From NCBI GenBank assembly GCA_018398575.1, contig JAGTXZ010000014.1:2604001-2668000 (forward strand): a DNA stretch of 64,000 bases, given 5' to 3'. The position numbers and the translations under genes were made by a program. The stretch's first letter is position 1, and each line of letters opens with the position of its first letter. Origin of the DNA: Ampelomyces quisqualis. Its lineage: Eukaryota > Ascomycota > Dothideomycetes > Pleosporales > Phaeosphaeriaceae. Below are positions 46,101 to 56,401 of this stretch, in pieces. Below the pieces are notes generated by a model. It worked only from the letters and a program-made list of their open reading frames with translations. It made no database searches and was not told the origin of the DNA.

Positions 46101-46792
46101 TGCGTCCCCAGTCACAGGCGATAGAGAAATCAAAGGTCGCTGCGCAGCTACCACGCTCAGATCTCGGTGCTGCAAGGCCTGTCTCTCGGATGCAGACAGT
46201 TCAAGATGCAAACCGCATCAATGTTCCTCCTGTCAACCCGGCCAAACCTCCCAAGCGTCCTTACCAGGCTGAGGGTGACGAGACACTGCACCGTCCTGCT
46301 AAGCGGCCATCGCAACAGGCGAAGATGAACCCTATTACACCTGCCCACGCACAATTTGCCAAGGGCAAGATTCCCTTCGCTGAGTCTGCTCATGCTCCTC
46401 AGCCCCAGCTGCCGACGATTCAGTACCCCAACGGAGACGATATCAAGCTTCCCGAGATCCTGACTGACTCGGAGGATGAGGATTCTGAGAATGAGTTTGA
46501 GCAGCCCAGCTGGGTCAATACACCCAACCTCCGCGAGATGCTCACCAGTCAGCAACTCATGGATCCCGAGACGATCTTCGGTCCTATTGCTCCCCTTAAC
46601 ATGGAGGCAGTGTTCCCCAACAAGGAGCGCCACAAGCGTTTCCGTGAGCGTACTAGCAGCGCTTATTGGGCCCACGATCAAGTGACCGAGGAGGAGAAGC
46701 GCAAAGAGCGTGAGGCTAGGGAGCGTATGGCGCGCGATGGTGCTTGGACCTACAACCCCTCCCCACGTCCTGCTGCTGGTCCTTCTCGTTGA
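43159..46792 (+). CDS. Inner centromere protein INCENP (Sli15/Pic1 type)
   Basis: Scaffold of the chromosomal passenger complex: its N-terminus binds survivin/borealin partners and its C-terminal IN-box activates Aurora B kinase. Three exons: 43159-43331, 43382-43469 and about 43520-46792. The first intron (50 bases) joins ASSGE to HNLDVFKTPGKLRGKTPRTARKK, the conserved fungal motif. The second has two possible acceptors (exon start 43517 or 43520), differing by one Gln. Length about 1177 residues. The N-terminus (GWILEERHQCNDLVAQELEDF, then VRNELEWLNEHM) matches the family. The middle is disordered, with a Lys/Glu-rich helix at about 720-770 (KEAKQKQRAEDKLRDMREKE). The IN-box lies at about 1055-1150 (LPEILTDSEDEDSENEFEQP, SWVNTPNLREML). 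BIR1, its partner, lies 20 kb away. Confidence 0.94.
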
Positions 46793-47861
46793 TTGAATGT
46801 ACAAATGGTGGACTTTGACGACGATTATTGTGGATACGACCAACGGAATCATGGGATTATGCCGCTCAAAGGTTGCTTTGCTCTTCTTTTTGGCGTTTGG
46901 TTGGTCAACATGGCCGAAGAGCCTTTGACGTTGCTGTTTTGATGGTTGTGTGTGTGCTTTTCATGGTTTGCGCTTGCCATTCTTCTTTCCTGCTACGACT
47001 CGGAGCCCTTTTCGTGGCTCGAAGCATGTTTCGTGGCATGGCGTTGACAGGCATAAGCATCGACCGCCATGGTCGCACGACGGCGCAGGACGGATTCCTT
47101 TGCGATTGTTCAATCGTTTGTTACATAGTGTTTGTATAGCCAATACACACCATGGTTATGTTCCTCTTTGCTCTGCAGCTCGTATATACTCTGTCGCCCT
47201 GCGCTGAGCATCGAACCTGCTGAGAAACGTCCCCGCCGAGGAGCAGACCAGAGGGGTGAGAGGGCGGAAAGCGGCCGTAGGAAAAGCACGTCGCAAGGCC
47301 AAAGGCAGAGGCAAAACGAAGAGTGGGACAAGAGGAGAGCAACATGCACGAAAAGCGACGTCGGTTGGATCCATGTTTGCTTTGCATACAAACGGATTTT
47401 TTTCCAACAAAATACAACCGATGTTTTCCAACAAAATACAACCGATTTTTCCCAAAAAGGGGGAAAAAGTTGAACGGCTCGATTTGAACTTGTGCTAGCC
47501 TGGCTTTGAGGGACATGACGAGAAGAAGAAGAAAGTAGAAGGGAGGAAGAGGAAGAGAAAGAAGAATAGCTATACTGGGAGACGACGGGACATGGAATGG
47601 GTAAGTTTTCATCATGTATTATGAGCTATGGTATCATGTTGCCTACGCTTCGCCTAAAAGTCCTTCATCGCGCCAATATTCGTTGCTGGTATAACTAACC
47701 CACGTGCCTTCCAACCATGGTCATTGCATCAAGCAAAACATTTCTATCCTACAGTGAGCCTCGAAAACATTATGGCGAGACTTCCGCGGCAATCCGGATC
47801 AGGCGTGCCCTTTGTCCGAGCGCGTGTTCCACGACTCGTCCGAGTACACATTACAGGCATC
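46793..47861. other. Convergent intergenic region with a short tandem repeat
   Basis: Between the 3' ends of INCENP and the MARVEL gene. It contains a 24-base tandem repeat and a purine-rich tract (GAGAAGAAGAAGAAAG) near 47519-47570. The minus ORF across it is low in information and not a gene. Confidence 0.5.
47399..47447. repeat. 24-base tandem repeat, two copies
   Basis: TTTCCAACAAAATACAACCG is repeated with a period of 24 bases (first at 47401, second at 47425), flanked by T and A runs. Confidence 0.9.
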
Positions 47862-48489
47862 CTAGACCTGGCTCATGGATGGTCCACCGCGACGAATGCC
47901 GCCACGCAAGTTGGCGCCACTGCCACGGCCATTCATCATGTTGATGGCGAGGGTGGCGACGAAAGCAGCCCAGCCGAACCACAGGAAGGCGCAGGTAGCT
48001 TGTGCCTGGCGGCAGTTTTGCTGTGTGTTGGCCGAGGAGTTGCAGACCCCGTTTGTGAGGGTGTATGCCTGTGGGTTCACATGAGCATTGACTAAAGCAG
48101 AGTTTCGGCGATGGGAACGACGTACCGCGTTTGAACAGCTGTGTGCACCAAGGTACGCAGCGAGCGCAACGGCAGCGCAGAAACTGAACAGTACACTCAA
48201 TGCGTCCATGGCAATGTCGACGACGGGGATGCTGAATTTGTCGAGAAAAGAGGTGGGGAGGAAGTACAGCAGGGTCAGGAGCCACCATACTCCGACGAAA
48301 AGGGAGTAGTTGACAATGGAGTGGGTGCCGTTCGTCGCGCGGTCAATGTTGTTGGCCATGAATGCCGTGACGAGGACGGCGCAGATGAGCTGTCATACAT
48401 TAGACATGGCTTCCGGCTTTCTCTGACCTGGAGTGATGAAGGCATACCTGCCAGGCGCGAAGGCCCATGGAGAGTACTCGCGACACCAT
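47862..48489 (-). CDS. MARVEL-domain membrane protein (NCE102-like)
   Basis: Four-helix membrane protein of the family that in yeast includes Nce102, linked to eisosomes and plasma-membrane domains. Three exons: 48489-48448, 48389-48126 and 48068-47862, with 58- and 57-base introns; 170 residues. Exon 1 encodes MVSRVLSMGLRAWQ, the usual start; helix 1 continues as LICAVLVTAFMANNI. Helix 2 is FVGVWWLLTLLYFLP, helix 3 covers MDALSVLFSFCAAVALAAYLG followed by the conserved HSCSN, and helix 4 is CAFLWFGWAAFVATLAINM. The C-terminal tail is Gly/Arg-rich. Reading through the second intron adds about 19 residues that break the HSCSN-to-QNCRQAQA spacing of the family. Confidence 0.88.
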
Positions 48490-49966
48490 GTTGACGGAGA
48501 TGTGGTATGCGATGTGATATTGCTATGAAGCGATGAGTTCGTCCGGGGTGCAGAAGACGGCGAGGAGAGGGCCTGGCAATATAAGGCGTCGTTAGCGGGA
48601 GTTGCGGCGTCGCAGCGTCATGGCGCGCAGAATCGACGACTGGCCAGCATGACGTCACCCACCGATGCGCCGACGGTTCCGCATCGGGCTAGGCAGGTAT
48701 CGGAGCTTACCCGTGCCGATCGATGGGCGTTGAGACGGAAAGTGGTTTGTTTGTATTCGAGATTTTGGCAGAGGCGGAGCAGTGTCGAGTGAAGCAGCAG
48801 ACGGGCGATGATTCTGGACATCTTGCGGCTACACCATGTGATCGTCTCTCCCCGCACGATACTCCGTACTGTCAGCGCGTTACTGAGGCCGTCGCGTTGC
48901 TCGAGCGATGATGCAAGGCGACGCGCCCATCATCCTCCCGTCACGACTCCTTTTCCTTCCGGCGCACACTACTGCAGTCTCTTACGTAGCGGCACGGCAG
49001 CATGACATCGCTGCTCGTCCAGAACCTTTGCGACCACGACTCTTTGGCGCGCACGCGAAAGGGGATCCATCGAGCCCTGGCGTCATCAAGGGAAAAGCTC
49101 CCCGGATCGACTGATCATCGCGGGAGACCGGAGACGTGCGTGCGTCACCCATGGACCGTGGGCTGTGTTTGGCATTGATGCATCACAGACTGGTAGCCAG
49201 TCGCGTTTCATGGTCCAAGCAACGTCCTTGTGGCTGACAAACGTGGCTTCGTCCTTGGAATCTGTCTTCCTTTTCGCATTTCAGCTGTCCATACCAGAAA
49301 CCCAGCTCTGCAAATGTACAAACTCGTGCTCCAACTGATCGCTTGCTTTGCTGGCGGGGACCGAGTTAATGCCCATGCTTATACAGACTCATAATTGCCA
49401 TGTGTTTACGGAATTTACAGTTGCGAGCTTGTCTACCAGAACAGTAACGAGAATCAATGGGTGCGATGCTTTATCCATTAGTCTGGATCCGATCGATGCT
49501 GCTTCTTGTGTCATGGAGAAGAAGAAGACAGATTCTGCAAAGCTGAAATTGGATTGAATCGGACACTGGTACTAACATTCTGCTGCTGCGACGCCTCCCT
49601 CTGCTGTTACTTTCTGTTTACATCCACGTCGTGGGCTACGCCACGCGCACTGGAAATATCTAGCGCGTACACCTTGAATTCGCCAAACGGCACATTTCGA
49701 TTTCCCGGCAAACGGTGCTGTGGCAGGGAGCGGATGTGTAAATGATGCGGTTGACGAGATTCGGAAACATGAAGGTTGTTTTGTATTCAGCGGAATAGCT
49801 TGGTCACCGGTGGGGGTAGAGTATGTTCCTGACGGTACGTGAGCCAGGGCGATATAACTGAGGAATATGTATCATCTATTTCAAAGGGTTTGGTCGTAGT
49901 GTTGATATGCAGTGAGCCTAGTAATAGACATGCTGACTTGCTAGGTGAAGAAGCTTCCCATGGACA

Positions 49967-50407
49967 GTGGTCCCATGGACAGCACCGGTAGTCTCTCCCA
50001 TCGCAAACCTCCCCCGCAGCCTCGACGCGACAAAGCCGGCGACACGACTCCACAATAACACGCGCCTGACCGGAGAGATGAGGCAGCCAGGGGTCACGGG
50101 ATCGTTGGTTGAAAACACACTTCTGGTTGCGGCGCTTACGCTGCGCCTACTCATTAAATGCACCAAACCCCTTGAGCGAAATAACAGGGAGAAGGCGAAA
50201 CTCGGAATTACAACCGTGAGTAGGACATACGGGGATGGAATGGGAGAACACGCAAACGACCCCGTGGCGCCGCACGAGATGGAGGGTTGGCCTGCGGAGC
50301 TGGAAAATACGCCGGTGGAGATGGGAGGAACGGGCATGTGTAGCGGGCAGCTAGTGTCGGCGGTGAGGAGGGCGAGGGACGAGAATTCGGATGAACTTGT
50401 GTTGTGA
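49967..50407 (+). CDS. Doubtful ORF with a coding-like C-terminal half
   Basis: 146 codons ending in TGA at 50407. The last 60 residues (GDGMGEHANDPVAP, then EMEGWPAELENTPVEMGG) read like the disordered tail of a real protein, while the first half does not. It may be the last exon of a lost or intron-split gene. No family recognised. Confidence 0.2.
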   Translation: MVPWTAPVVSPIANLPRSLDATKPATRLHNNTRLTGEMRQPGVTGSLVENTLLVAALTLRLLIKCTKPLERNNREKAKLGITTVSRTYGDGMGEHANDPVAPHEMEGWPAELENTPVEMGGTGMCSGQLVSAVRRARDENSDELVL

Positions 50408-53400
50408 GAAAAAAAAAGTAATCTGGCGTAGTGAAATCGCGGGTGGTACACAAAGGAACAGGTGTAAACAACGATGGAACAGGCACTTATTCATTGCGCT
50501 GGACCAGAGACATGCGCACTCAGGACAAGCGCGCTCGACTACATGGAGAAATGTCCCATCCGTATCTGTATTGCAAAGACAGGAGTCTGTGTCTAGGCGA
50601 CTTTGGAAGCTGGGCCACCGAGTATCCCAACGCTGTTAGGCAGAAGGGTATCTCAATGCGTTATTCTGCGACTTCCCACACGCACTGGCTAGGCAGTGCG
50701 CTCGCACCCTCAAGTACCAACAAAGGGGCTTCGAGAAGGTGCGTGGCTGTCGGGGTGTGGTAATGCTGATGAACAAAGAGGTCCAGCTGCACAAGCGACT
50801 GGTCGTCCGAGCGACAAAGGCACAGAGCTCAAGAAGCTCAAGAAGCATTGTGCGTACTCGATCTGCGTCGGGCAGAGCAGTGTCGTGACCTGTATCCGCG
50901 AATGTCCTGTCCCTTCCTGTCCCGGAAGCTGAGTTGTCTTGGCCCAAGTTTTGGCTGCCCAGCGGCGAGGGCCCGAAAACACTAAGCTCACTTCTCTGGC
51001 ATCGTGCTCGTTGCTGCTGCCGCGATCCTTCAATGCGAACCCAGAACGGAGATCCTGCGGGGAATGCCCATGTTATTGTGCCGGAGAAACGTGTGACTTG
51101 TGGATTCGAGATCTCGAGTCAAGCAAGCAAACCTGGCGCCCAGAGCAATCGAGGATGGGGGGTCTTGCCTACACGCTCTCCTCATTGCTGGCGAGGATAG
51201 CCAGGGGCATAATGCTGCTATGGGCTGTTCTCGCGCGTGGGATGTGAGAGTGGGGGGTGGAGGTCGAGGAGGGCGAGGAAGAGGGCGAGCGAGGCAAATT
51301 TGTGACTTGGGCCAATGACTGGGCCTAGAAATATACAGGCCTGCGAGCATTGACCCTCAAAAAGGTCCTCATGCTACCAACAGACTGCAGAAGCGGTGAG
51401 TGGGTGACCACAATGCTGTAGACCTAGAGAACGAGTAGAAACATATCTACGCCGCCTACAATCCCTAGGGACGCTGGGAAGGCGGTGTGGTAGCGACAGC
51501 CTACTTGTGACGGTGACTTGGGGGATCTCAGAGAGCCGCACACTTGGGGGAAATGCCATGGTGAGGGAAGTCAAGGCGGACTGACGACATTGTGGCAACA
51601 TAAGGGTCCTTTGCTGCCTTCACAGCAATCCTTAGTGTACATGTGAATGTCGATGTCGTTGTAGAGAACCCAGGGTGAGAGTGTTGCTTCCAATGTTCTG
51701 TCCTCCTGGCAACCACAAGCACCTGCCTCGCCAGCATGACCGCCCCTGAGTCCAACTCTTCGTAGACCCCAACTGAGGTAAAGGCAAAGGTCAATGGGTC
51801 TTCCATTACCCCTGATAGCCCCGCTGGAGCTTGGCGAGAGCCCGTGGTGTTGTTCTTTGCCCCTCTGAAAGCGCGGTGGTGTGTTGCCTCAAGCTCGGCC
51901 ATCTTGCTCCATCACCAGCGCCGTCCCCGCCGCCGTTGTTGCCCCAACTCGGAACTGCTCTCCAGTACCGCAATCGCCACCGCATCTTCAATCCTTTCGG
52001 GTCTTCTTGTGTTCAGGTTGGCAATAGCCATAGCCCTTGGTAGCCATACAACGCCGACAGACTCGACCTCGATGAAAAGCAGCCACCGTCCACCGGCTCT
52101 GACCCCACCACGGCGATCACGGCTCTGCCTGTGCAACGCAGTGCTTCTGTTCCTCTTGCAAGGGCCACAACAGCATCATCGCAGTCCAACGCCTGCTGTA
52201 CCGAATCCATTCTCTTCCAAATCGCCGGGGCGCGCAACCCCAACGCGCGGCTGCGACATCCACCATCGACGACCCCGAGCGATGGAAAGGCATGACAAAG
52301 GACTTGGACAAGCGGCCTATGGTAAAAAAGGATGGAAAGGAACAAGGACACAGGTCAGGACTAGCAGCCGTGCTTCTTCTGATCCGAGTCTCTGCGGATG
52401 GCCGAGTATACAGCTCATTGCAGGCACATACCGAACGCGGTGATCACGCAATGGCGGGCCAGAGGCAGGCTTCTCCCGGCACGGCAGCCATGTGTTCAAC
52501 CTAGGCTTTGGATGATGGCGACGTTCATAGAGGACACGATGGAGGCGATGGCGTCCTAGGTCTGCAAGAACATGTGCACCTCCACCGGACGCAGCCTTAC
52601 TCGACACAACGTAGCGTCGTCACTCGACACTACCACCGGACATAGTTCGATGTGGCTGTTGTCAAAAGCTCTTCGGCGGCGCGAGCCAGCCGAGCGGCAT
52701 GCCGTCCGCTAGATGGGGCCGGGAAGCGTGGTTGTTCAAATTAATGTTCATGCCACTGCAGGAAAATGCGGGGTTGACGAGCACTCCTGGCATACTATAA
52801 CCTGACAGTATGCAGGCCTGAAAGAGATATAGTCTGCAGCAATATGTCGTGCTCGTGTGCTCAGCACCGGCACGAGACGCTTCGTAGCATCCTGCTAGCC
52901 GCAGATGGGACCTCGCCAACTATCAGAAACTCTGCGCAGCATCGTGAGCGATTAGCTTCAGGGGCGCTTGATACGCGAGCCATCTCGAACCAATGGGATC
53001 CTCAACAAAGTGGCCAAATCATCAAAGAGGCACAGAATGTATCTCAGGCACCGTGCTGTAGACCGGTAAACCTGCAGACAGAAGCATCCGGACATCCGAC
53101 AGACGTGGTGTCTGGTACGTCGCCTGTGAGACGCCTAACCGCCCAATCCTGTCTTTCGAGACCGAGGAGAAGGTCATTGAGCGGCCATGTCCACTTGTTG
53201 GTGTACTGTTCGGCGGGGGCCTTTTGACGGGGCCGGACGCAAAGCAGGATGGCGTGCAGAAGCATGGCGGCTTGAAAGAGATGGGATGTTCACCCGACGG
53301 GTCCAACCGAGTCCAGGCGGACGAGGAAAAGAGGGGTTCTTTCAGAACCTTGAATCGAATGGTTTGACCGTTTGACGCAGCTCGCGCCGCCGATCATCAG

Positions 53401-55237
53401 CTGGACAGGGAGGCGACCATAATAATGATGGACTCGAACTGATGGGGAACGAAAGTGTTGAAGGGTGTCACGAGAAGTCTGGCGGAGACGGATGATTCGC
53501 TGTTCACCGATGTAGGCCCGCGGCTTCGCTACCCCCCAACCACGCAGCAATTTGCAGCTGTTCGCCTGAAGCATGCACGGCTAGCCACACTTGGTCTGGA
53601 CGTCTCCGCATTTTCCTGCGCATCGTTTGTCCACAGCCCCTGATCCTTAGCCAGCCGTGCGAGCCTGCAGAAGCCTCAAAGGCGTTGCATGTCTCTGCGT
53701 GTTTCTGGTTTCCGTCTGTTCTTCAGAATCTCTGTAATGAGTGCCTTGCCTCGACGCCATCTCCTCACCCCATCGAAACTCAGTCATCGATTGCCCCCGG
53801 ATCGCTTCCAGCAGGCTGCGCTACCCTTGCTGTTGGTCCTCCTCTTGGTCTGACAACGCGGAACTGCACTGCAGGGTGTCTGCCGCGGGTTCTGCTTCAG
53901 CGTTTCGAAGAGGCGCCAAGGCGAAGCTCTCCAGCTGACGGTCTGACTGCCGTGGACGACCTTCCCTCCTGATATCAACCTCTGTCGCTTGGGATACCGA
54001 GCGGCGATGTGGTGTCTGCTCTAGAGGTCGTGTGTGCATCTAGGTATCCGAACACTTGTCTCGATCGGCCGGCGGCTTCGACATCAGAGCGTGGCGCTTC
54101 CCCACATTCTGATGAGCTTAAGCTGCCCTGCGGATTCCCGGCCTGTCTATCTTGCATGCAACCGCTGATGGTATAATTGTACCGCCTTCCTTTCCAAAAC
54201 TTCTTCGCGAGAAAGACTTGGGATAGAGCGGATCCAGAGTTTGGCGTGTTGTTTTGAGGTATGCGTTCGCCGCTGCGGCCTGAAGAGGACAACGTTGGAT
54301 CGCGGTGCTGAGACTAACCACGCGGTCAGTTCACTTTTCGCCATTGGTTTAAGGAATAGACGGTACGAGTACCACTGTGGGATAGACTTGCCTGGTATGT
54401 TGTCCTTGTCTGGCCTGCTCCAGGTCGTCAAGCTTGCCGCCGCCGCGCCGGGCTGCCCTCGAGCTGCACCTGAGCGCTCCAAGCTGGACGTCGCCGACAG
54501 GACCTGGCGGTTGTGCTGACCGTACATGCAGGATATACTGTTCTCCCTCCGCTTAGAAGGTGTTCGTGCTGGATACCCGTGCGCCGCGTTTGTTTGCATC
54601 TGTTAGAAGTTTCCGTCCTGAAGGTGAGCCCAATCTCTTACTCTCTTTCTTCTTCCGTCAGAGCACCCTCCTCTCTTTTTGATTCCAGTGGTATGACGTG
54701 TCATCGGTTCGCTGCCGGGTGTGATGAAGAGCCCTTGGCGCAATGGTGGAGAAAGGAGCTGCGGGGCGACCTGGAGGTGCGGCGTCAAGAAAGCAACTTG
54801 ATTGCCGCCAAACAGGGAGTTGCAGGCGTGCACGAATGCAGACAAGTCCTCTGTCTGTGAACTAGATGCTTCCTGTATTCGACGATGCATTGAGATCGAC
54901 ATCTGAGAGAGATGGGCGTAGCGTGGTCGGCCGTCGTTGGAGGAAGAGAATGATACGCCCTCATGCCCGGCAATCCACACCACGGAGGACTATGGGACAT
55001 GATTTCCTTTGCATCTCCTTCAAGTGGCCCATGCAAGGCTCACCGCAAGCTCTATGGCCATCTATGCTTTCTTCTCCGCACCACTCTGTTTGCACATGTG
55101 CTAAGACGTCCTGCCGGCGACAGTAATCTCTAAAGCCGCTCCTGATAGGCCGCTCCTGCCTCGATTTCACGACGACGAAGCCGCCAACTCACATTCAAGG
55201 CGGCACTCGAGCCACATGATCAGGTGCTCGCACGGTC

Positions 55238-55246
55238 TATAAAAAG
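55238..55246 (+). promoter_or_regulatory. Distal TATA box upstream of the PSP1 gene
   Basis: TATAAAAAG followed at once by a long C/T-rich tract (CCTCCCTCCTCCTTCCACCC), the layout of many strong fungal promoters. It lies 1.16 kb before the ATG at 56402. A second TATA-like sequence, TATATATTA, is at 56176. Which one is used cannot be told. Confidence 0.45.
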
Positions 55247-56401
55247 CCCGCCGTCTCGCCCCAATTTCCTCCCTCCTCCTTCCACCCACAACCCACACGC
55301 ACTCATCCCCATTCTTCTCCCCGTTGTCCGCATCCTCAGCCTCGTGAGCTCAGTCTCCATCTGCCCCTTGCTGTACTCACCTTGCCACAGCCCTCTAGTC
55401 GTGAGCGATTTGCAGGAGGTGAGGCATTCGCCGCAGCACTCGCGGTGGCTCTTGCCTTCGCCAATCCCCACTTCCACACCCTCACACCACACTCCACCCG
55501 CCTCCGCTTCACAGTCGTGAGTACTTTGGCGGGCACACTACTCTCCAGCATCGAGCTGTAGGGCTTTGGCTCCATCGCCGGCTCTCGTTGCATCGGCACG
55601 CACACAAGCAAACCCGTAAGTACTCACATCCAGGGCATTGCTTCGCCTCCACATGAAGTCTCCCTAATCTCGCCTCTCATTTGAAGCTGGAGGCCACCGA
55701 GTACACCAGTGGGCCACAGTCACTGTACCCATCTCGCGACTTGCCCCTGCACCAGTCCTCCAGCCATACTTATGCTCCTTCGTGCATCGACGCATGCAGA
55801 CTGACTGACACCATCCAACAGCTCCACCAGCATTACCGTGCCATTTCTATGACCAGTGGTTGCAAAGACTGCTCAACAAGATCGACTCATTGATATTACG
55901 ACTGCACCTACACCAGTGTCCTGATAATTTCAGCCACATCTGCTCCGATTCTGTGTAGATTCCATATTTTGTAAGTCCTCATCCTCTACTCCCCCCGCGC
56001 ACCTGGCTGCAGCGCCCAGCACGTCACACCGCACACGCCTTCGACCCTCGCGTCACATGCGTTTGCAGTTCTGCCTTTACCTTGATATCTCTCACCATTC
56101 TTACCCCGCCGTCACCGCCCTTTTGCAGAAAAGTCCGCGCTAACAGGTGAGGCGTTTGCCTTCACAGGCGACGTGTATATATTAGGCATACGCTGTCCTG
56201 ACACAAGCATCTTCAAGCATCCTCTACTACACTTTGCGACATCCTTCCTGTGCCTACCATCTACTGTGTAGGTGAAGACGTCGTGCACCTAGATTGCACG
56301 CATTCTCTCTAGTCTATTGAAGACACAAGGTGTGGCTTTCGAGGTCACCTCTGATTCCCGACCTGCTAACACTACATCTAGAAAAGACTGCATACATCAT
56401 T

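Larger units (their letters stand above)
48490..56401. other. 8-kb divergent region without convincing genes
   Basis: Composition is similar to coding DNA, not AT-rich, yet no ORF longer than 200 codons and no recognisable domain occurs on either strand. Many ORFs of 60-150 codons overlap in several frames. No tRNA, terminal repeats or transposase seen. One ORF at 49967-50407 has a coding-like tail. The right end (from about 55238) looks like the promoter and leader of the PSP1 gene. Confidence 0.45.

Noticed and set aside
47121..47615. 164-codon minus-strand ORF downstream of INCENP
   Set aside because: It consists of the translated 24-base repeat and purine/pyrimidine tracts, with no domain and no splice link to the MARVEL gene.
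51844..52443. 199-codon plus-strand ORF in the gene-poor region
   Set aside because: It overlaps equally long ORFs in other frames and both strands, and its sequence is Ser/Pro/His/Arg-rich without domain-like order.
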